Counted from the stretch's first letter, positions 1 through 7,516 are shown. The stretch: DNA of 64,000 nucleotides from Paenibacillus antri (GCF_005765165.1 NZ_VCIW01000002.1:1-64000); one strand, 5' to 3'. Numbers and translations are program-made. Notes: a model not told the origin generated them from the letters alone.

Positions 1-143
1 AAAGCATCTAAGCGTGAAGCCCCCCTCAAGATGAGATTTCCCTGCTTGAAGACCCCATGTAGACGACGTGGTTGATAGGTTCGGGGTGGAAGCGCGGCAA
101 CGCGTGGAGCTGACGAATACTAATCGGTCGAGGACTTATCCAA
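1..143 (+). rRNA. 23S ribosomal RNA, 3' end (truncated by window)
   Basis: The opening bases match the conserved 3' terminus of bacterial 23S rRNA (domain VI): the segment around 60-140 contains the near-universal gacgaatactaatcggtcg followed by aggactta, which is how Bacillus-type 23S genes end. The rest of the gene lies upstream of the window. No 5S gene follows; the next RNA gene is tRNA-Asn about 107 bp downstream. Confidence 0.93.
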
Positions 144-250
144 AAAAAGTCGCCGATAACGCAATTTACCATTGCATTAGAGGCCGGATGTGTAGTATAC
201 TCAGTTTCGCATTCAGTTTTCAGGGAACAATACCTGAGAAAGCATAACGT

Positions 251-326
251 TCCCCGATAGCTCAGTTGGTAGAGCACTCGACTGTTAATCGAGTTGTCAC
301 AGGTTCGAGTCCTGTTCGGGGAGCCA
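251..326 (+). tRNA. tRNA-Asn (GTT)
   Basis: Cloverleaf with acceptor TCCCCGA/TCGGGGA, anticodon loop ctGTTaa, TTCGAGT T-loop and encoded CCA. First tRNA of an 18-gene array directly downstream of the 23S gene. Confidence 0.95.
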
Positions 327-331
327 CCTCT

Positions 332-421
332 GGAGAGGTGTCCGAGTGGTCGAAGGAGCACGATTGGAAATCGTGTAGGCGTGAAAGCGTCTCGAGGGTT
401 CGAATCCCTCTCTCTCCGCCA
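332..421 (+). tRNA. tRNA-Ser (GGA)
   Basis: Acceptor GGAGAGG paired with the 3' arm CTCTCC, anticodon loop ttGGAaa, long variable arm (gcgtgaaagcgt region) typical of class II tRNA-Ser, encoded CCA. Confidence 0.94.
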
Positions 422-431
422 TTATATATAC

Positions 432-506
432 GGCCCGTTGGTCAAGGGGTTAAGACACCTCCCTTTCACGGAGGTAACAGGGGTTCGAATCCCCTACGGG
501 TCACCA
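432..506 (+). tRNA. tRNA-Glu (TTC)
   Basis: Acceptor GGCCCGT/ACGGGTC, anticodon loop ctTTCac, T-arm ggttcgaatcc, discriminator A and encoded CCA. Confidence 0.95.
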
Positions 507-514
507 TGATTCAT

Positions 515-590
515 GGGCGCTTAGCTCAGCCGGGAGAGCATCTGCCTTACAAGCAGAGGGTCGGCGGTTCGATCCCGTCAGCGCCCACCA
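515..590 (+). tRNA. tRNA-Val (TAC)
   Basis: Acceptor GGGCGCT pairs with AGCGCCC; anticodon loop ctTACaa between ctgc/gcag stems; encoded CCA. Confidence 0.95.
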
Positions 591-608
591 TATTTACCTA
601 ATGAACGT

Positions 609-685
<77 letters not shown>

Positions 686-697
686 ATTCTTCATCGC

Positions 698-774
698 GGA
701 GCCGTGGTGTAGAGGCCTAACATGCCTGCCTGTCACGCAGGAGACCGCGGGTTCGAATCCCGTCGGCTCCGCCA
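698..774 (+). tRNA. tRNA-Asp (GTC)
   Basis: Acceptor GGAGCCG/CGGCTCC, anticodon loop ctGTCac within cctgc/gcagg stem, discriminator G and encoded CCA. Confidence 0.95.
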
Positions 775-799
775 TTTTTAACAAACTGCCGTATAAGTC

Positions 800-875
800 G
801 GCTTGGTAGCTCAGTCGGTAGAGCAATGGACTGAAAATCCATGTGTCGGCGGTTCGATTCCGTCCCAAGCCACCA
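800..875 (+). tRNA. tRNA-Phe (GAA)
   Basis: Acceptor GGCTTGG/CCAAGCC, anticodon loop ctGAAaa, encoded CCA. Confidence 0.95.
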
Positions 876-889
876 TTTCACGGAATTAC

Positions 890-965
<76 letters not shown>

Positions 966-979
966 TTGTTTTGCATCAT

Positions 980-1065
980 GGGGGATTAGCGAAGTGGCCA
1001 AACGCGGGAGACTGTAAATCTCTTCTCTTACGAGTTCGGTGGTTCGAATCCATCATCCCCCACCA
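980..1065 (+). tRNA. tRNA-Tyr (GTA)
   Basis: Acceptor GGGGGAT/ATCCCCC, anticodon loop ctGTAaa, long variable arm as in bacterial tRNA-Tyr, encoded CCA. Confidence 0.95.
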
Positions 1066-1066
1066 T

Positions 1067-1140
1067 AGGGGCATAGTTTAAAGGTAGAACAGCGGTCTCC
1101 AAAACCGTTAGTGTGGGTTCAATTCCTGCTGCCCCTGCCA
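1067..1140 (+). tRNA. tRNA-Trp (CCA)
   Basis: Acceptor AGGGGCA/TGCCCCT, anticodon loop ctCCAaa, discriminator G and encoded CCA. Only one base separates it from tRNA-Tyr. Confidence 0.95.
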
Positions 1141-1156
1141 TTTTATCTTGTTTCAT

Positions 1157-1233
1157 GGCGACCGTGGCGAAGTGGTTAACGCATCGGTTTGTGGATCCGA
1201 CATTCGGGGGTTCAATTCCCCTCGGTCGCCCCA
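1157..1233 (+). tRNA. tRNA-His (GTG)
   Basis: Anticodon loop ttGTGga and an extra 5' G (position -1) opposite the discriminator C, the identity element of tRNA-His. Encoded CCA. Confidence 0.94.
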
Positions 1234-1242
1234 TTTGTTTAT

Positions 1243-1314
1243 TGGGGATTAGCCAAGCGGTAAGGCAACGGACTTTGACTCCGTCATTCCCAGGTTCGAT
1301 CCCTGGATCCCCAG
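1243..1314 (+). tRNA. tRNA-Gln (TTG), no encoded CCA
   Basis: Acceptor TGGGGAT/ATCCCCA, anticodon loop ctTTGac. After discriminator G1314 the sequence runs into tttta, so the CCA tail is not encoded and would have to be added by tRNA nucleotidyltransferase. Confidence 0.93.
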
Positions 1315-1320
1315 TTTTAT

Positions 1321-1395
1321 GCGGACGTGGCTCAGTGGTAGAGCATCGCCTTGCCAAGGCGAGGGTCGTGGGTTCGAATCCCATCGTCCGCTCCA
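1321..1395 (+). tRNA. tRNA-Gly (GCC)
   Basis: Acceptor GCGGACG/CGTCCGC, anticodon loop ttGCCaa, discriminator T and encoded CCA. Confidence 0.95.
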
Positions 1396-1405
1396 TCAAT
1401 TTTAC

Positions 1406-1479
1406 GGCGCCATAGCCAAGTGGTAAGGCAGAGCTCTGCAAAAGCTCTACCCCCAGTTCGAGTCTGGGTGGCGCCTCCA
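1406..1479 (+). tRNA. tRNA-Cys (GCA)
   Basis: Acceptor GGCGCCA/TGGCGCC, anticodon loop ctGCAaa, discriminator T (typical of tRNA-Cys) and encoded CCA. Confidence 0.95.
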
Positions 1480-1490
1480 ATCTTCCAATC

Positions 1491-1579
1491 GCCGGGGTGG
1501 CGGAATCGGCAGACGCACAGGACTTAAAATCCTGCGGTAGGTGACTACCGTACGAGTTCAAGTCTCGTCCTCGGCACCA
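1491..1579 (+). tRNA. tRNA-Leu (TAA)
   Basis: Anticodon loop ctTAAaa, class II long variable arm (gcggtaggtgactaccgt), discriminator A and encoded CCA. Confidence 0.94.
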
Positions 1580-1592
1580 CACATCTGAATAT

Positions 1593-1669
1593 GTGCCCTT
1601 AGCTCAGCCGGATAGAGCGTTTGACTACGAATCAAAAGGTCAGGAGTTCGAATCTCTTAGGGCACGCCA
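1593..1669 (+). tRNA. tRNA-Arg (ACG)
   Basis: Acceptor GTGCCCT/AGGGCAC, anticodon loop ctACGaa (A34 probably edited to inosine), encoded CCA. Confidence 0.95.
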
Positions 1670-1687
1670 TCTTTTTCTTGTTTATGT

Positions 1688-1766
1688 GCCGATGTGGCGG
1701 AATGGCAGACGCGCTCGACTCAAAATCGAGTGGGAAACCGTGGAGGTTCGAGTCCTCTCATCGGTA
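1688..1766 (+). tRNA. tRNA-Leu (CAA), copy 1, no encoded CCA
   Basis: Anticodon loop ctCAAaa with long variable arm. Acceptor GCCGATG/CATCGGT leaves a G1-U72 wobble, and the discriminator A is followed by TCA instead of CCA. A second copy follows 16 bp downstream. Confidence 0.92.
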
Positions 1767-1782
1767 TCATAAACCCTAATAT

Positions 1783-1861
1783 GCCGGCGTGGCGGAATGG
1801 CAGACGCGCTCGACTCAAAATCGAGTGGGAAACCGTGGAGGTTCGAGTCCTCTCGCCGGTA
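1783..1861 (+). tRNA. tRNA-Leu (CAA), copy 2, no encoded CCA
   Basis: Identical to the preceding tRNA from the D-arm through the T-arm, but the acceptor stem is GCCGGCG/CGCCGGT. Two base pairs have changed on both sides with pairing kept. It shares the G1-U72 wobble and the A-TCA 3' end with copy 1. Last gene of the array. Confidence 0.92.
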
Positions 1862-1898
1862 TCATCTTTTTTCTAAATAACGATTACGACTCAGACAA

Positions 1899-1930
1899 CT
1901 CTGAAGGAGCTCTCCCTTCGGAGTTTTTTT
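1899..1930 (+). terminator. Rho-independent terminator of the rRNA/tRNA array
   Basis: Nine-base-pair stem CTCTGAAGG/CCTTCGGAG (one T-G pair) with a 7-nt loop, followed by seven T residues (1924-1930). It sits just after the last tRNA and before the ROK regulator. Confidence 0.9.
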
Positions 1931-1962
1931 GTATTCAGGCATCGAGGGGGAGGGCGAACGGT

Positions 1963-3171
1963 ATGATCGCCATTAAAGATCGAATCGGCAACGCGAAGGC
2001 GAAGACGATCTACGGACTCGTCCGCAAATACGGAACGGTTTCGAAGCAGCTGCTTCAAGAACAGAGCGAGATGAAGGGGAGCACGCTGACGCGGCTTCTG
2101 GAGGATATGACGGCGGACGGCTGGATCGAGGAGGTCGGCTTCGGCGAATCCACCGGCGGCCGGCGGCCGATTTTATACCGGCTGCGAGCGGAACAGGGCT
2201 ACGTTTTCGGACTGGATATTTCTCGGATTCACTCAAGACTGGTTCTCTGCGATTTAAGTTTCCGTAAGCTTGATTCAAGGGTATGGAAGATGACCGCGTC
2301 GTCTACGCCGGAAGTGTTGATCCAGCATATGACGGAAGCGATGGAACATATGCTCGACATTCACGGCATTCCGAAGGAGCGGTTGCTGGGCGTCGGCGTC
2401 GGCGGCGTGGGGCCGTTGGATCGTCAGAAGGGCGTCATTACGAATCCGCTGTATTTCCCTTCTACGGGGTGGAACGACGTCCCCGTCTGTCGGATGATTT
2501 CGAGCCGAATGGGCGTGCCTTGCTCGCTGGATAACGGGGCGAACGCCGCGCTCCTCGGGGAATACTGGACGGACGCTCCGGAGGAACGAGGCGAGCACGT
2601 CTTGTATATTCATGGGGGGATCGGTCTCCGATCCGCAATGCTCTCGAACGGGAAGCTGGTTTATGGAGCGGTCGATATGGAAGGCGCCGTAGGGCAGATG
2701 ATCATTCAGACCGACGGCGTACCGCACCGCGAGCCGGACGGCAATTACGGCTGCCTCGAGTCGTATGCGAGTATCTATGCTTTGGAACAGGCGGCGGTGT
2801 CCCGCTTGAAGCAAGGACGGGAGAGCGCGTTAAGGGCTCTTGTCGATCGTCCCGAACAGCTTAAGTTCGAGCATCTCGTCGAAGCGATTCACGGCGGCGA
2901 TCCGCTGACGCAGGAGCTGTTCATTCAATCGGCGACGTATTTCGGCATCGGTCTTGCGAACATGTTAAATATGCTTCATCCGGAGAAAGTGATCTTAGGC
3001 GGTCCGATGTTCAATACCCAAAATATGTACTTCGAAACCGCGACGCAGGTCGCCATCCGCAACACGTATTACTACCCCGCTTATCAGGTGACCTTCAGCC
3101 GAGGGAAGCTCGGCGAAGAAGCGCTTGCGGTAGGCGCGGCGGTCATGTCGGCAGGTCAACTTACGGATTAG
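1963..3171 (+). CDS. ROK-family transcriptional regulator (NagC/XylR type)
   Basis: A 402-aa protein with an N-terminal winged helix (about residues 1-75, including TLTRLLEDMTADGWIEEVG) and a ROK/ASKHA sugar-kinase-like domain from about 85 (FGLDISRIHSRLVLCDL, GVGVGGVGPLD, DNGANAALLGEY, GNYGCLESYAS). The zinc-binding ROK motif is degenerate: only the Cys of GCLE remains of the usual CxCGxxGC, so zinc binding is doubtful. The ATG at 1963 is chosen because a purine-rich GGGGGAGGG site lies just upstream; longer in-frame extensions run back through the tRNA. Such proteins usually repress sugar genes and respond to a sugar. No obvious target lies next to it, so its ligand is unknown. Confidence 0.82.
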   Translation: MIAIKDRIGNAKAKTIYGLVRKYGTVSKQLLQEQSEMKGSTLTRLLEDMTADGWIEEVGFGESTGGRRPILYRLRAEQGYVFGLDISRIHSRLVLCDLSFRKLDSRVWKMTASSTPEVLIQHMTEAMEHMLDIHGIPKERLLGVGVGGVGPLDRQKGVITNPLYFPSTGWNDVPVCRMISSRMGVPCSLDNGANAALLGEYWTDAPEERGEHVLYIHGGIGLRSAMLSNGKLVYGAVDMEGAVGQMIIQTDGVPHREPDGNYGCLESYASIYALEQAAVSRLKQGRESALRALVDRPEQLKFEHLVEAIHGGDPLTQELFIQSATYFGIGLANMLNMLHPEKVILGGPMFNTQNMYFETATQVAIRNTYYYPAYQVTFSRGKLGEEALAVGAAVMSAGQLTD

Positions 3172-3237
3172 GAGCCGCATCGCCGGAAAAGCCGCCGAAG
3201 CCCGAAGGCCCCGACGGCTTGCACCGTTATCCCGTCC

Positions 3238-3336
3238 TTACACGCCGAAGTAGCCAGCGCGGGAGATGATGACGAGAAGGATGAAGAGCACGAGAATCGC
3301 GCCCGTGGACGTCCAACCGTAGCCAACTGCCGTCAT
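3238..3336 (-). CDS. YjcZ-family sporulation miniprotein (32 aa)
   Basis: Reads MTAVGYGWTSTGAILVLFIL followed by LVIISRAGYFGV: a short polar N-terminus, one hydrophobic segment rich in I, L and V (residues about 12-25), and a Gly/Tyr tail. This is the layout of the YjcZ-type miniproteins found in spore-forming Bacilli, which have one membrane helix and are made during sporulation. A strong AAGGAGG precedes the ATG by 8 nt. A paralogue of 29 aa lies 45 bp upstream on the same strand, probably co-expressed. Function is not known beyond family association. Confidence 0.8.
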   Translation of the reverse strand: MTAVGYGWTSTGAILVLFILLVIISRAGYFGV

Positions 3337-3380
3337 TGCATCTGCCTCCTTCCTAAGCGTGTAGCTGTCGTCGTTTTAGA

Positions 3381-3470
3381 TTACAGCACCCATACGCGAG
3401 AGACGATCACCAGAAGGATGAAGAGCACGAGGATCACGCCCGTCGTCGTGTAGCCGGTTACTGCCGTCAT
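3381..3470 (-). CDS. YjcZ-family sporulation miniprotein (29 aa)
   Basis: Reads MTAVTGYTTTGVILVLFILL followed by VIVSRVWVL. It shares the MTAV start, the GYxxTG motif and an almost identical VLFILLVI core with the 32-aa neighbour, so the two are tandem paralogues. AAGGAGGAGG lies upstream of the ATG. It is probably a single-pass membrane peptide of the spore or forespore. Conservation of the pair, start site and RBS argues that both are real despite their size. Confidence 0.78.
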   Translation of the reverse strand: MTAVTGYTTTGVILVLFILLVIVSRVWVL

Positions 3471-3631
3471 GGAATCCCCTCCTCCTTATTTCGAATCGTC
3501 GCTTCGGCGAATCGATCCGAGAAGTTACTACAACATATGAGGCGTATGGCATGAGCGTATGGACGATTATCCCGGTGGCGCCTGCCGCTCTCCGCCCAAA
3601 AATCGGCGCCAGCCTTTCCGGGTTAACGAAG

Positions 3632-3668
3632 AAACCGTCAAGCGAGTATTTTCGCCTGACGGTTTTTT
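3632..3668. terminator. Bidirectional-type hairpin terminator
   Basis: Inverted repeat AAACCGTCA/TGACGGTTT with an inner GCGA/TCGC extension and a T run (3663-3668) on the plus strand. On the minus strand the tail is TTTCTTC. It sits just beyond the stop of the minus-strand NlpC/P60 gene and probably ends that transcript. Confidence 0.7.
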
Positions 3669-3686
3669 ATGTTCGGATGAGGGCCT

Positions 3687-4925
3687 CTATAAGGCGCTGC
3701 CGCCGAATAGCAACCTGTACTCCCAGTGGTTGTCGCCGATCGAGTCGACGCGAACGCCGCCGGAATCCTTCGAGTATGTATGTAAGATTTGTCCGTTGCC
3801 GAGGTAGATCGCGTCGTGCGTAATGCGCTCTTCCGACCGGTCGACGCCGTCGTAATCGGATTTGGACGAGCCCTCGTAGCTCATGAAAAACAGGATATCG
3901 CCCGGCTTCAGATCCCGCCAATCGCTGCTCGTCCGTCCGAGCGCTTTCACGTAATCGCCTTGCCCGCGGGAGTCGCTCGGCAGCGTAATGCCGGCGCCTT
4001 CGAGGAAGGCGGTGCGCACGAAATCCGAACAATCGAACGTGTCGGTCGTATATCGATCGGAGCCGTATTCGTACGGCGTGCCGAGATATCGTTTTCCCGC
4101 TTGAATGATGTTCTGCACTACGGCGGGTACGTCGCCCGGATCGATGACCGGCGGTTTATAGTTGGCGTCGATGTACTGAGAGCTTGTGCTGACGAAGCCG
4201 ATATTGCCGTATTTATCTCTCACCTTATACCAGCTGTTGCTCGGCTTGGCGAGAATCGCGACGGTTTCGCCTTTGGCCACATAACGGATCCGGTCGTACG
4301 AGGTCCCCGGTCCTTCTCGGAGCGAGACGCTGGATACGATGACGCCCGTGTCGTCCGCAGGCGCGGAGGGCGCGGACGGCGGAGTCGGCGCAGGATTCGT
4401 TGGAGCCGGGGCTGCGTATTCGGTTGATATGTATTTCGAGTTCGTGCTGATATAGCCGACATTGCCGTACTTGTCTTTAACTTCGTACCAATAGCTGTTC
4501 GGCTTGCTTAGAATCGTGACGACCTCGCCCTTCTGCGCATATCGGATCCGATCGTCCGAGGTGGACGGGCCTTCGCGCATCGAGACGGACGCTACGATCG
4601 TGCCCGTATTTCGCTGTTGCTGAGGCGGCGCTTCCTGCGTCTCCGAAACGCTTATGTACTTGGCGTTCGTGCTCGTATATCCGACCGTGCCGTTCCGGTC
4701 CTTCACCTTATACCAATAGGCGTTCACTTTCTGCAGGATGGCGACGGTTTCGCCTTCCTTCAAATAACGGATGCGGCGGTCGTCCGTATTCGGTCCGACG
4801 CGGAAGGAGACGGAGCTTTCGATTTCTCCGATAAGCGCGGCGTAAGCGGTGGACGGGGACAGGACAGGAGCGGAGCCGAGGAGCAGGGCGCCGGCCAGCG
4901 TCGATGCGATCCATTTGCGGTTCAT
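3687..4925 (-). CDS. Secreted triple-SH3b NlpC/P60 peptidoglycan hydrolase
   Basis: A 412-aa exported protein. A Sec signal peptide (about residues 1-29, cleaved near AYA-A) is followed by three bacterial SH3 domains (about 33-92, 107-166, 194-255). Each contains the repeated pattern VSxRxGPxTxxDRIRY, and a Pro/Ala linker separates the second and third. The C-terminal NlpC/P60 domain (about 265-412) has catalytic Cys299 (FDCSDFVR) and His370 (ITHDAIY), with His382 as a likely third residue. The family cleaves D-gamma-Glu-meso-DAP or related peptide links in cell walls, and SH3b domains bind the wall. It is monocistronic, with its own terminator downstream. Confidence 0.9.
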   Translation of the reverse strand: MNRKWIASTLAGALLLGSAPVLSPSTAYAALIGEIESSVSFRVGPNTDDRRIRYLKEGETVAILQKVNAYWYKVKDRNGTVGYTSTNAKYISVSETQEAPPQQQRNTGTIVASVSMREGPSTSDDRIRYAQKGEVVTILSKPNSYWYEVKDKYGNVGYISTNSKYISTEYAAPAPTNPAPTPPSAPSAPADDTGVIVSSVSLREGPGTSYDRIRYVAKGETVAILAKPSNSWYKVRDKYGNIGFVSTSSQYIDANYKPPVIDPGDVPAVVQNIIQAGKRYLGTPYEYGSDRYTTDTFDCSDFVRTAFLEGAGITLPSDSRGQGDYVKALGRTSSDWRDLKPGDILFFMSYEGSSKSDYDGVDRSEERITHDAIYLGNGQILHTYSKDSGGVRVDSIGDNHWEYRLLFGGSAL

Positions 4926-5337
4926 GTGTCGAATTCCTCCAGCGTATGTAAAGTAGTAGACAAGCTTCTATGTATATTGAAATCATAGCATAGACCGGCC
5001 CGCGCGATTTACCTGTAAATGTTCCCAAACGGCGCGCGGCCGCGCGGTTCGAATTCCGCCCGCGGGGACGGGTAGGACGTCTGTCGGATCGGCTTCGCGT
5101 CCCATTGGGACGCTGGTCGGGGGAGCGAAGGGCCGAACGGCGCGGATTCGGAGCCTCCCTGCCCTCGGCGTCCTTCATGATCCCCCGCATCGGGACGATT
5201 CGATCATTTTCGCAGGTCGGTCGCCGTCCCCGCCTTGGGTCCAGTTCGAATTACCGTCAGCGGTCCGTTTTGACGAAACGGCATTTTCCCTAGAATAAAG
5301 ACATGAAACAAAAACAAATCGCCTTCACGGAACGGAG
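4926..5337. other. 412-bp intergenic region between divergent genes
   Basis: No convincing gene. It separates the minus-strand hydrolase from the plus-strand Lia/Psp cluster, so it should contain both promoters. Short open frames here have no usable ribosome site or recognisable product. Confidence 0.6.
5270..5298 (+). promoter_or_regulatory. Candidate promoter of the Lia/Psp cluster
   Basis: A TTGACG box (5270-5275) followed 17 nt later by GAATAA (5293-5298), or TAGAAT at 15 nt, lies about 40 bp before the first gene. The placement is right, but the -10 match is only fair and no LiaR box was identified. Confidence 0.35.
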
Positions 5338-5640
5338 ATGAAACGGAAGATGAAATGGAATCGGAATACGGGGCTAGCGGTCGCGCTGATCGCCGTCGGC
5401 GCTTTGATCTTGCTGAATCGGATCGGGATCGACGTATTCGGCTGGCTGATCCCGCTCGCGATGCTCGGCCTCGGCTACTACGGCATCCGGCACGGACGCC
5501 AGACGATCGGTTGGATCGTGCTTACGATCGGATTGCTCGCTTTGGTCGGCAAGCTGTGGGGCATCCTAGCGTTCCTTGCCCCGATCGCGCTCATTTGGTT
5601 CGGATGGACGATGTTGAAGCGCCGGAAAATATACGAATAA
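5338..5640 (+). CDS. LiaI-like small membrane protein
   Basis: A 100-aa protein with a basic N-terminus (KRKMKWNRN) and three or four hydrophobic segments (about 11-27, 33-50, 57-73, 75-90), ending in a short basic tail. The organisation and position at the head of a PspA/LiaFSR cluster match LiaI, the membrane anchor that recruits the PspA-type protein LiaH in Bacillus. This is inferred from context plus topology, because the sequence has no catalytic motif. An in-frame ATG at 5350 is an alternative start. It is followed after 27 bp by a pspA gene with a good AAGGAGGA site. Confidence 0.7.
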   Translation: MKRKMKWNRNTGLAVALIAVGALILLNRIGIDVFGWLIPLAMLGLGYYGIRHGRQTIGWIVLTIGLLALVGKLWGILAFLAPIALIWFGWTMLKRRKIYE

Positions 5641-5667
5641 TCGCAAAGCAGAAGGAGGACGAGAGAG

Positions 5668-6342
5668 ATGAGCATTACCAGAAGAGTTCGCGACTTGACG
5701 GTCGCTACCTTGAACGATCGGTTGGAACACGCGCAAGACCCGCTTCGCGTCATCGACGCGTTCCTCAGGGAGATGGCGGACGCGATCAAAGAAACCGAGG
5801 CGCTGCATCGCCAATGCGCGGCGCACACGGCAAGCGTGCGAGCGCAGTACTTACAATCCGACTCGCTGGCCCGGAGACGGGAAGAGCAAGCGGTACTCGC
5901 GGTGAAGGCAGGCGAGGACGGCGTCGCTCGGGCGGCGCTCGCGGAGAAGGCGTTGGAGGAAGAGAAGCGCGACGGCTACCGCGACCTGTACGAGCAAAGC
6001 CGGCGCTCCGTGGACGAGCTGGAGAGCCGCCTCGCGGAGCTCAAGCGGGAGTACCAGGAAGTGTACCACAAGCGTCAGTATTACTTGGCTCGGATCGAGA
6101 CGCTCCGGCTGCAGCAGCGAATGCACGAGCGGACGCACCGCTACGCCTCGCAAGGCGGCAATTGGTTCAATCGCCTCGAGGACCGCATCACGGACATGGA
6201 GCTTGAAGCGCGTTCCTTGATGGATGTGCGCGGCGGCTTCGCGGATCGTACGGCGCAGGCGCTCGCGTTCGGCGAAGACAAGATCGAGCAGGCGCTCGCG
6301 CAGCTGAAGCGGAAGCTGGAAGGAGGAGACGGCAAATCATGA
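5668..6342 (+). CDS. PspA/IM30-family protein (LiaH-like), paralogue 1
   Basis: A 224-aa, almost entirely helical, highly charged protein. It begins SITRRVRDLTVATLNDRLEH with the family signature DPLRVIDAFLREM (compare the ED/P...M/L-x-Q-Y pattern). Long heptad-type coiled coils cover about residues 30-150. PspA/LiaH proteins assemble on the inner face of the membrane and protect it during envelope stress. This copy is more divergent than paralogue 2 at 6844. Its stop overlaps the next start (ATGA at 6339-6342), indicating translational coupling with the PspC gene. Confidence 0.85.
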   Translation: MSITRRVRDLTVATLNDRLEHAQDPLRVIDAFLREMADAIKETEALHRQCAAHTASVRAQYLQSDSLARRREEQAVLAVKAGEDGVARAALAEKALEEEKRDGYRDLYEQSRRSVDELESRLAELKREYQEVYHKRQYYLARIETLRLQQRMHERTHRYASQGGNWFNRLEDRITDMELEARSLMDVRGGFADRTAQALAFGEDKIEQALAQLKRKLEGGDGKS

Positions 6343-6842
6343 GACGCGTGTACCGATCCAGCCGAGACAAGAAGCTGTTCGGCGTCTGCGGCGGACTCGC
6401 CGAAGCGACGGGCATCGACGCCACGATCATCCGGATCGTTCTCGTGATTACAGCAGTCTTCTCCGGCGGCGCGCCTATCCCGATCTACATTATCGCGGCG
6501 ATGGTCATGCCGAAGGATCCGACGTACGGACCTCACTTCGGAGGACACGACTCTCACCTCGGCGGGTACGGCTCCCACTTCGGGGGAAGCGGCTCGTACG
6601 GCGCCTCGAGCTGGAACGACGCGCCGAAGCAGCAGCCTTGGGGGACGCCGCCGCCTCCGCCGCATCAACCGCCCCATTACGGGACGACTTCGCAAGGGTA
6701 CTACCCGCCGAACGAACCGGCGAAGGCGCCCAGCATCGACGACCTGATGGAAGATATCGAGAAGAAGGCTATGGCCAAAGAAATCGAACAACTGAAAGCG
6801 AAGCTCGCCAAATTAGAAAATGAACCTAAAGGAGACGATTAG
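6339..6842 (+). CDS. PspC-domain membrane protein with Pro/Gly/His linker and coiled-coil tail
   Basis: A 167-aa protein. Residues 1-60 form a PspC domain ([20 protein letters not shown], then a hydrophobic helix about 28-55). Residues 62-130 are low complexity (GG, H, S and then runs of P). The C-terminus (about 133-167, [18 protein letters not shown]) is a charged coiled coil. PspC proteins sit in the membrane and bind PspA or stress regulators. The helical tail might dock onto the coiled coils of the flanking PspA proteins, which is inference. The start overlaps the upstream pspA stop, and the next pspA starts 2 bp after its stop. Confidence 0.85.
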   Translation: MRRVYRSSRDKKLFGVCGGLAEATGIDATIIRIVLVITAVFSGGAPIPIYIIAAMVMPKDPTYGPHFGGHDSHLGGYGSHFGGSGSYGASSWNDAPKQQPWGTPPPPPHQPPHYGTTSQGYYPPNEPAKAPSIDDLMEDIEKKAMAKEIEQLKAKLAKLENEPKGDD

Positions 6843-6843
6843 G

Positions 6844-7512
6844 ATGGGAGTATTTCAACGGATTAAAGATATGACGGTAGCCTCGATTCACGATGTACTG
6901 GACAAAGTAGAGGACCCGGTAGTAATGTTAAATCAATACTTGCGCGATATGGAAGAAGAGATCGCGAAGGCCGAAGTGACGGTAGCGAAGCAAATCGCAA
7001 GCGAACGCAAGCTGAAGCAGCGCCTGGACGAGGCGAAGCGCGCAGGCGACGCCCTGATGGCGAAGGCCGAGGAAGAGCTCCGCGCAGGCCGGGAAGAGAC
7101 GGCGCGCGCCGCCCTCGAGGAAAACCTGAAGTACGCCGCGAAGGTCGAAGAAACGGAAACGTTGTACGAACAGACGAAGACGCATGCGGCGGAATTGACG
7201 TCGCAGCTTCACCAGATGAAAGAAGAGTTCTATAAGATGCGCAACAAGCGCAACGAGCTCGTGCAGCGCGCGCAGCTCGCCCGCATCAAGAAGCAGACGG
7301 CTACGGTTTCGTCCGCCAACGTGATCGAGAACGGCGGCGCGGCCCGCGGCTTCCACCGGATGGAAGAGAAGATTCTCCAGATGGAGGCGGAAGCGGAAGT
7401 GTCCCGGTTCCCGTACGGCACGGCGGTAACGGCGGATCCCGCGAAGAACGAGCGCGTGGACGCTCAGCTCGAAGACTTGAAGAAGAAATTGTCCGAAAGC
7501 GCCGGTCAATAA
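6844..7512 (+). CDS. PspA/IM30-family protein, paralogue 2
   Basis: A 222-aa protein starting [20 protein letters not shown], followed by [20 protein letters not shown], a textbook PspA/IM30 N-terminus with the amphipathic helix used for membrane binding. Coiled coil covers about 25-145, then a Gly/Ala-rich linker and a final helix. The start at 6844 is chosen over an upstream in-frame ATG because AAAGGAGACGATTAGG precedes it and the family begins at this Met. Second PspA in the cluster; a third lies at 25358-26011. Likely role: membrane protection during cell-envelope stress, controlled by LiaFSR downstream. Confidence 0.9.
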   Translation: MGVFQRIKDMTVASIHDVLDKVEDPVVMLNQYLRDMEEEIAKAEVTVAKQIASERKLKQRLDEAKRAGDALMAKAEEELRAGREETARAALEENLKYAAKVEETETLYEQTKTHAAELTSQLHQMKEEFYKMRNKRNELVQRAQLARIKKQTATVSSANVIENGGAARGFHRMEEKILQMEAEAEVSRFPYGTAVTADPAKNERVDAQLEDLKKKLSESAGQ

Positions 7513-7516
7513 CGAC

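Noticed and set aside
3551-3823. A 90-codon plus-strand gene ahead of the NlpC/P60 gene
   Set aside because: It crosses the terminator hairpin and overlaps the coding end of the hydrolase; Arg-rich with no motif.
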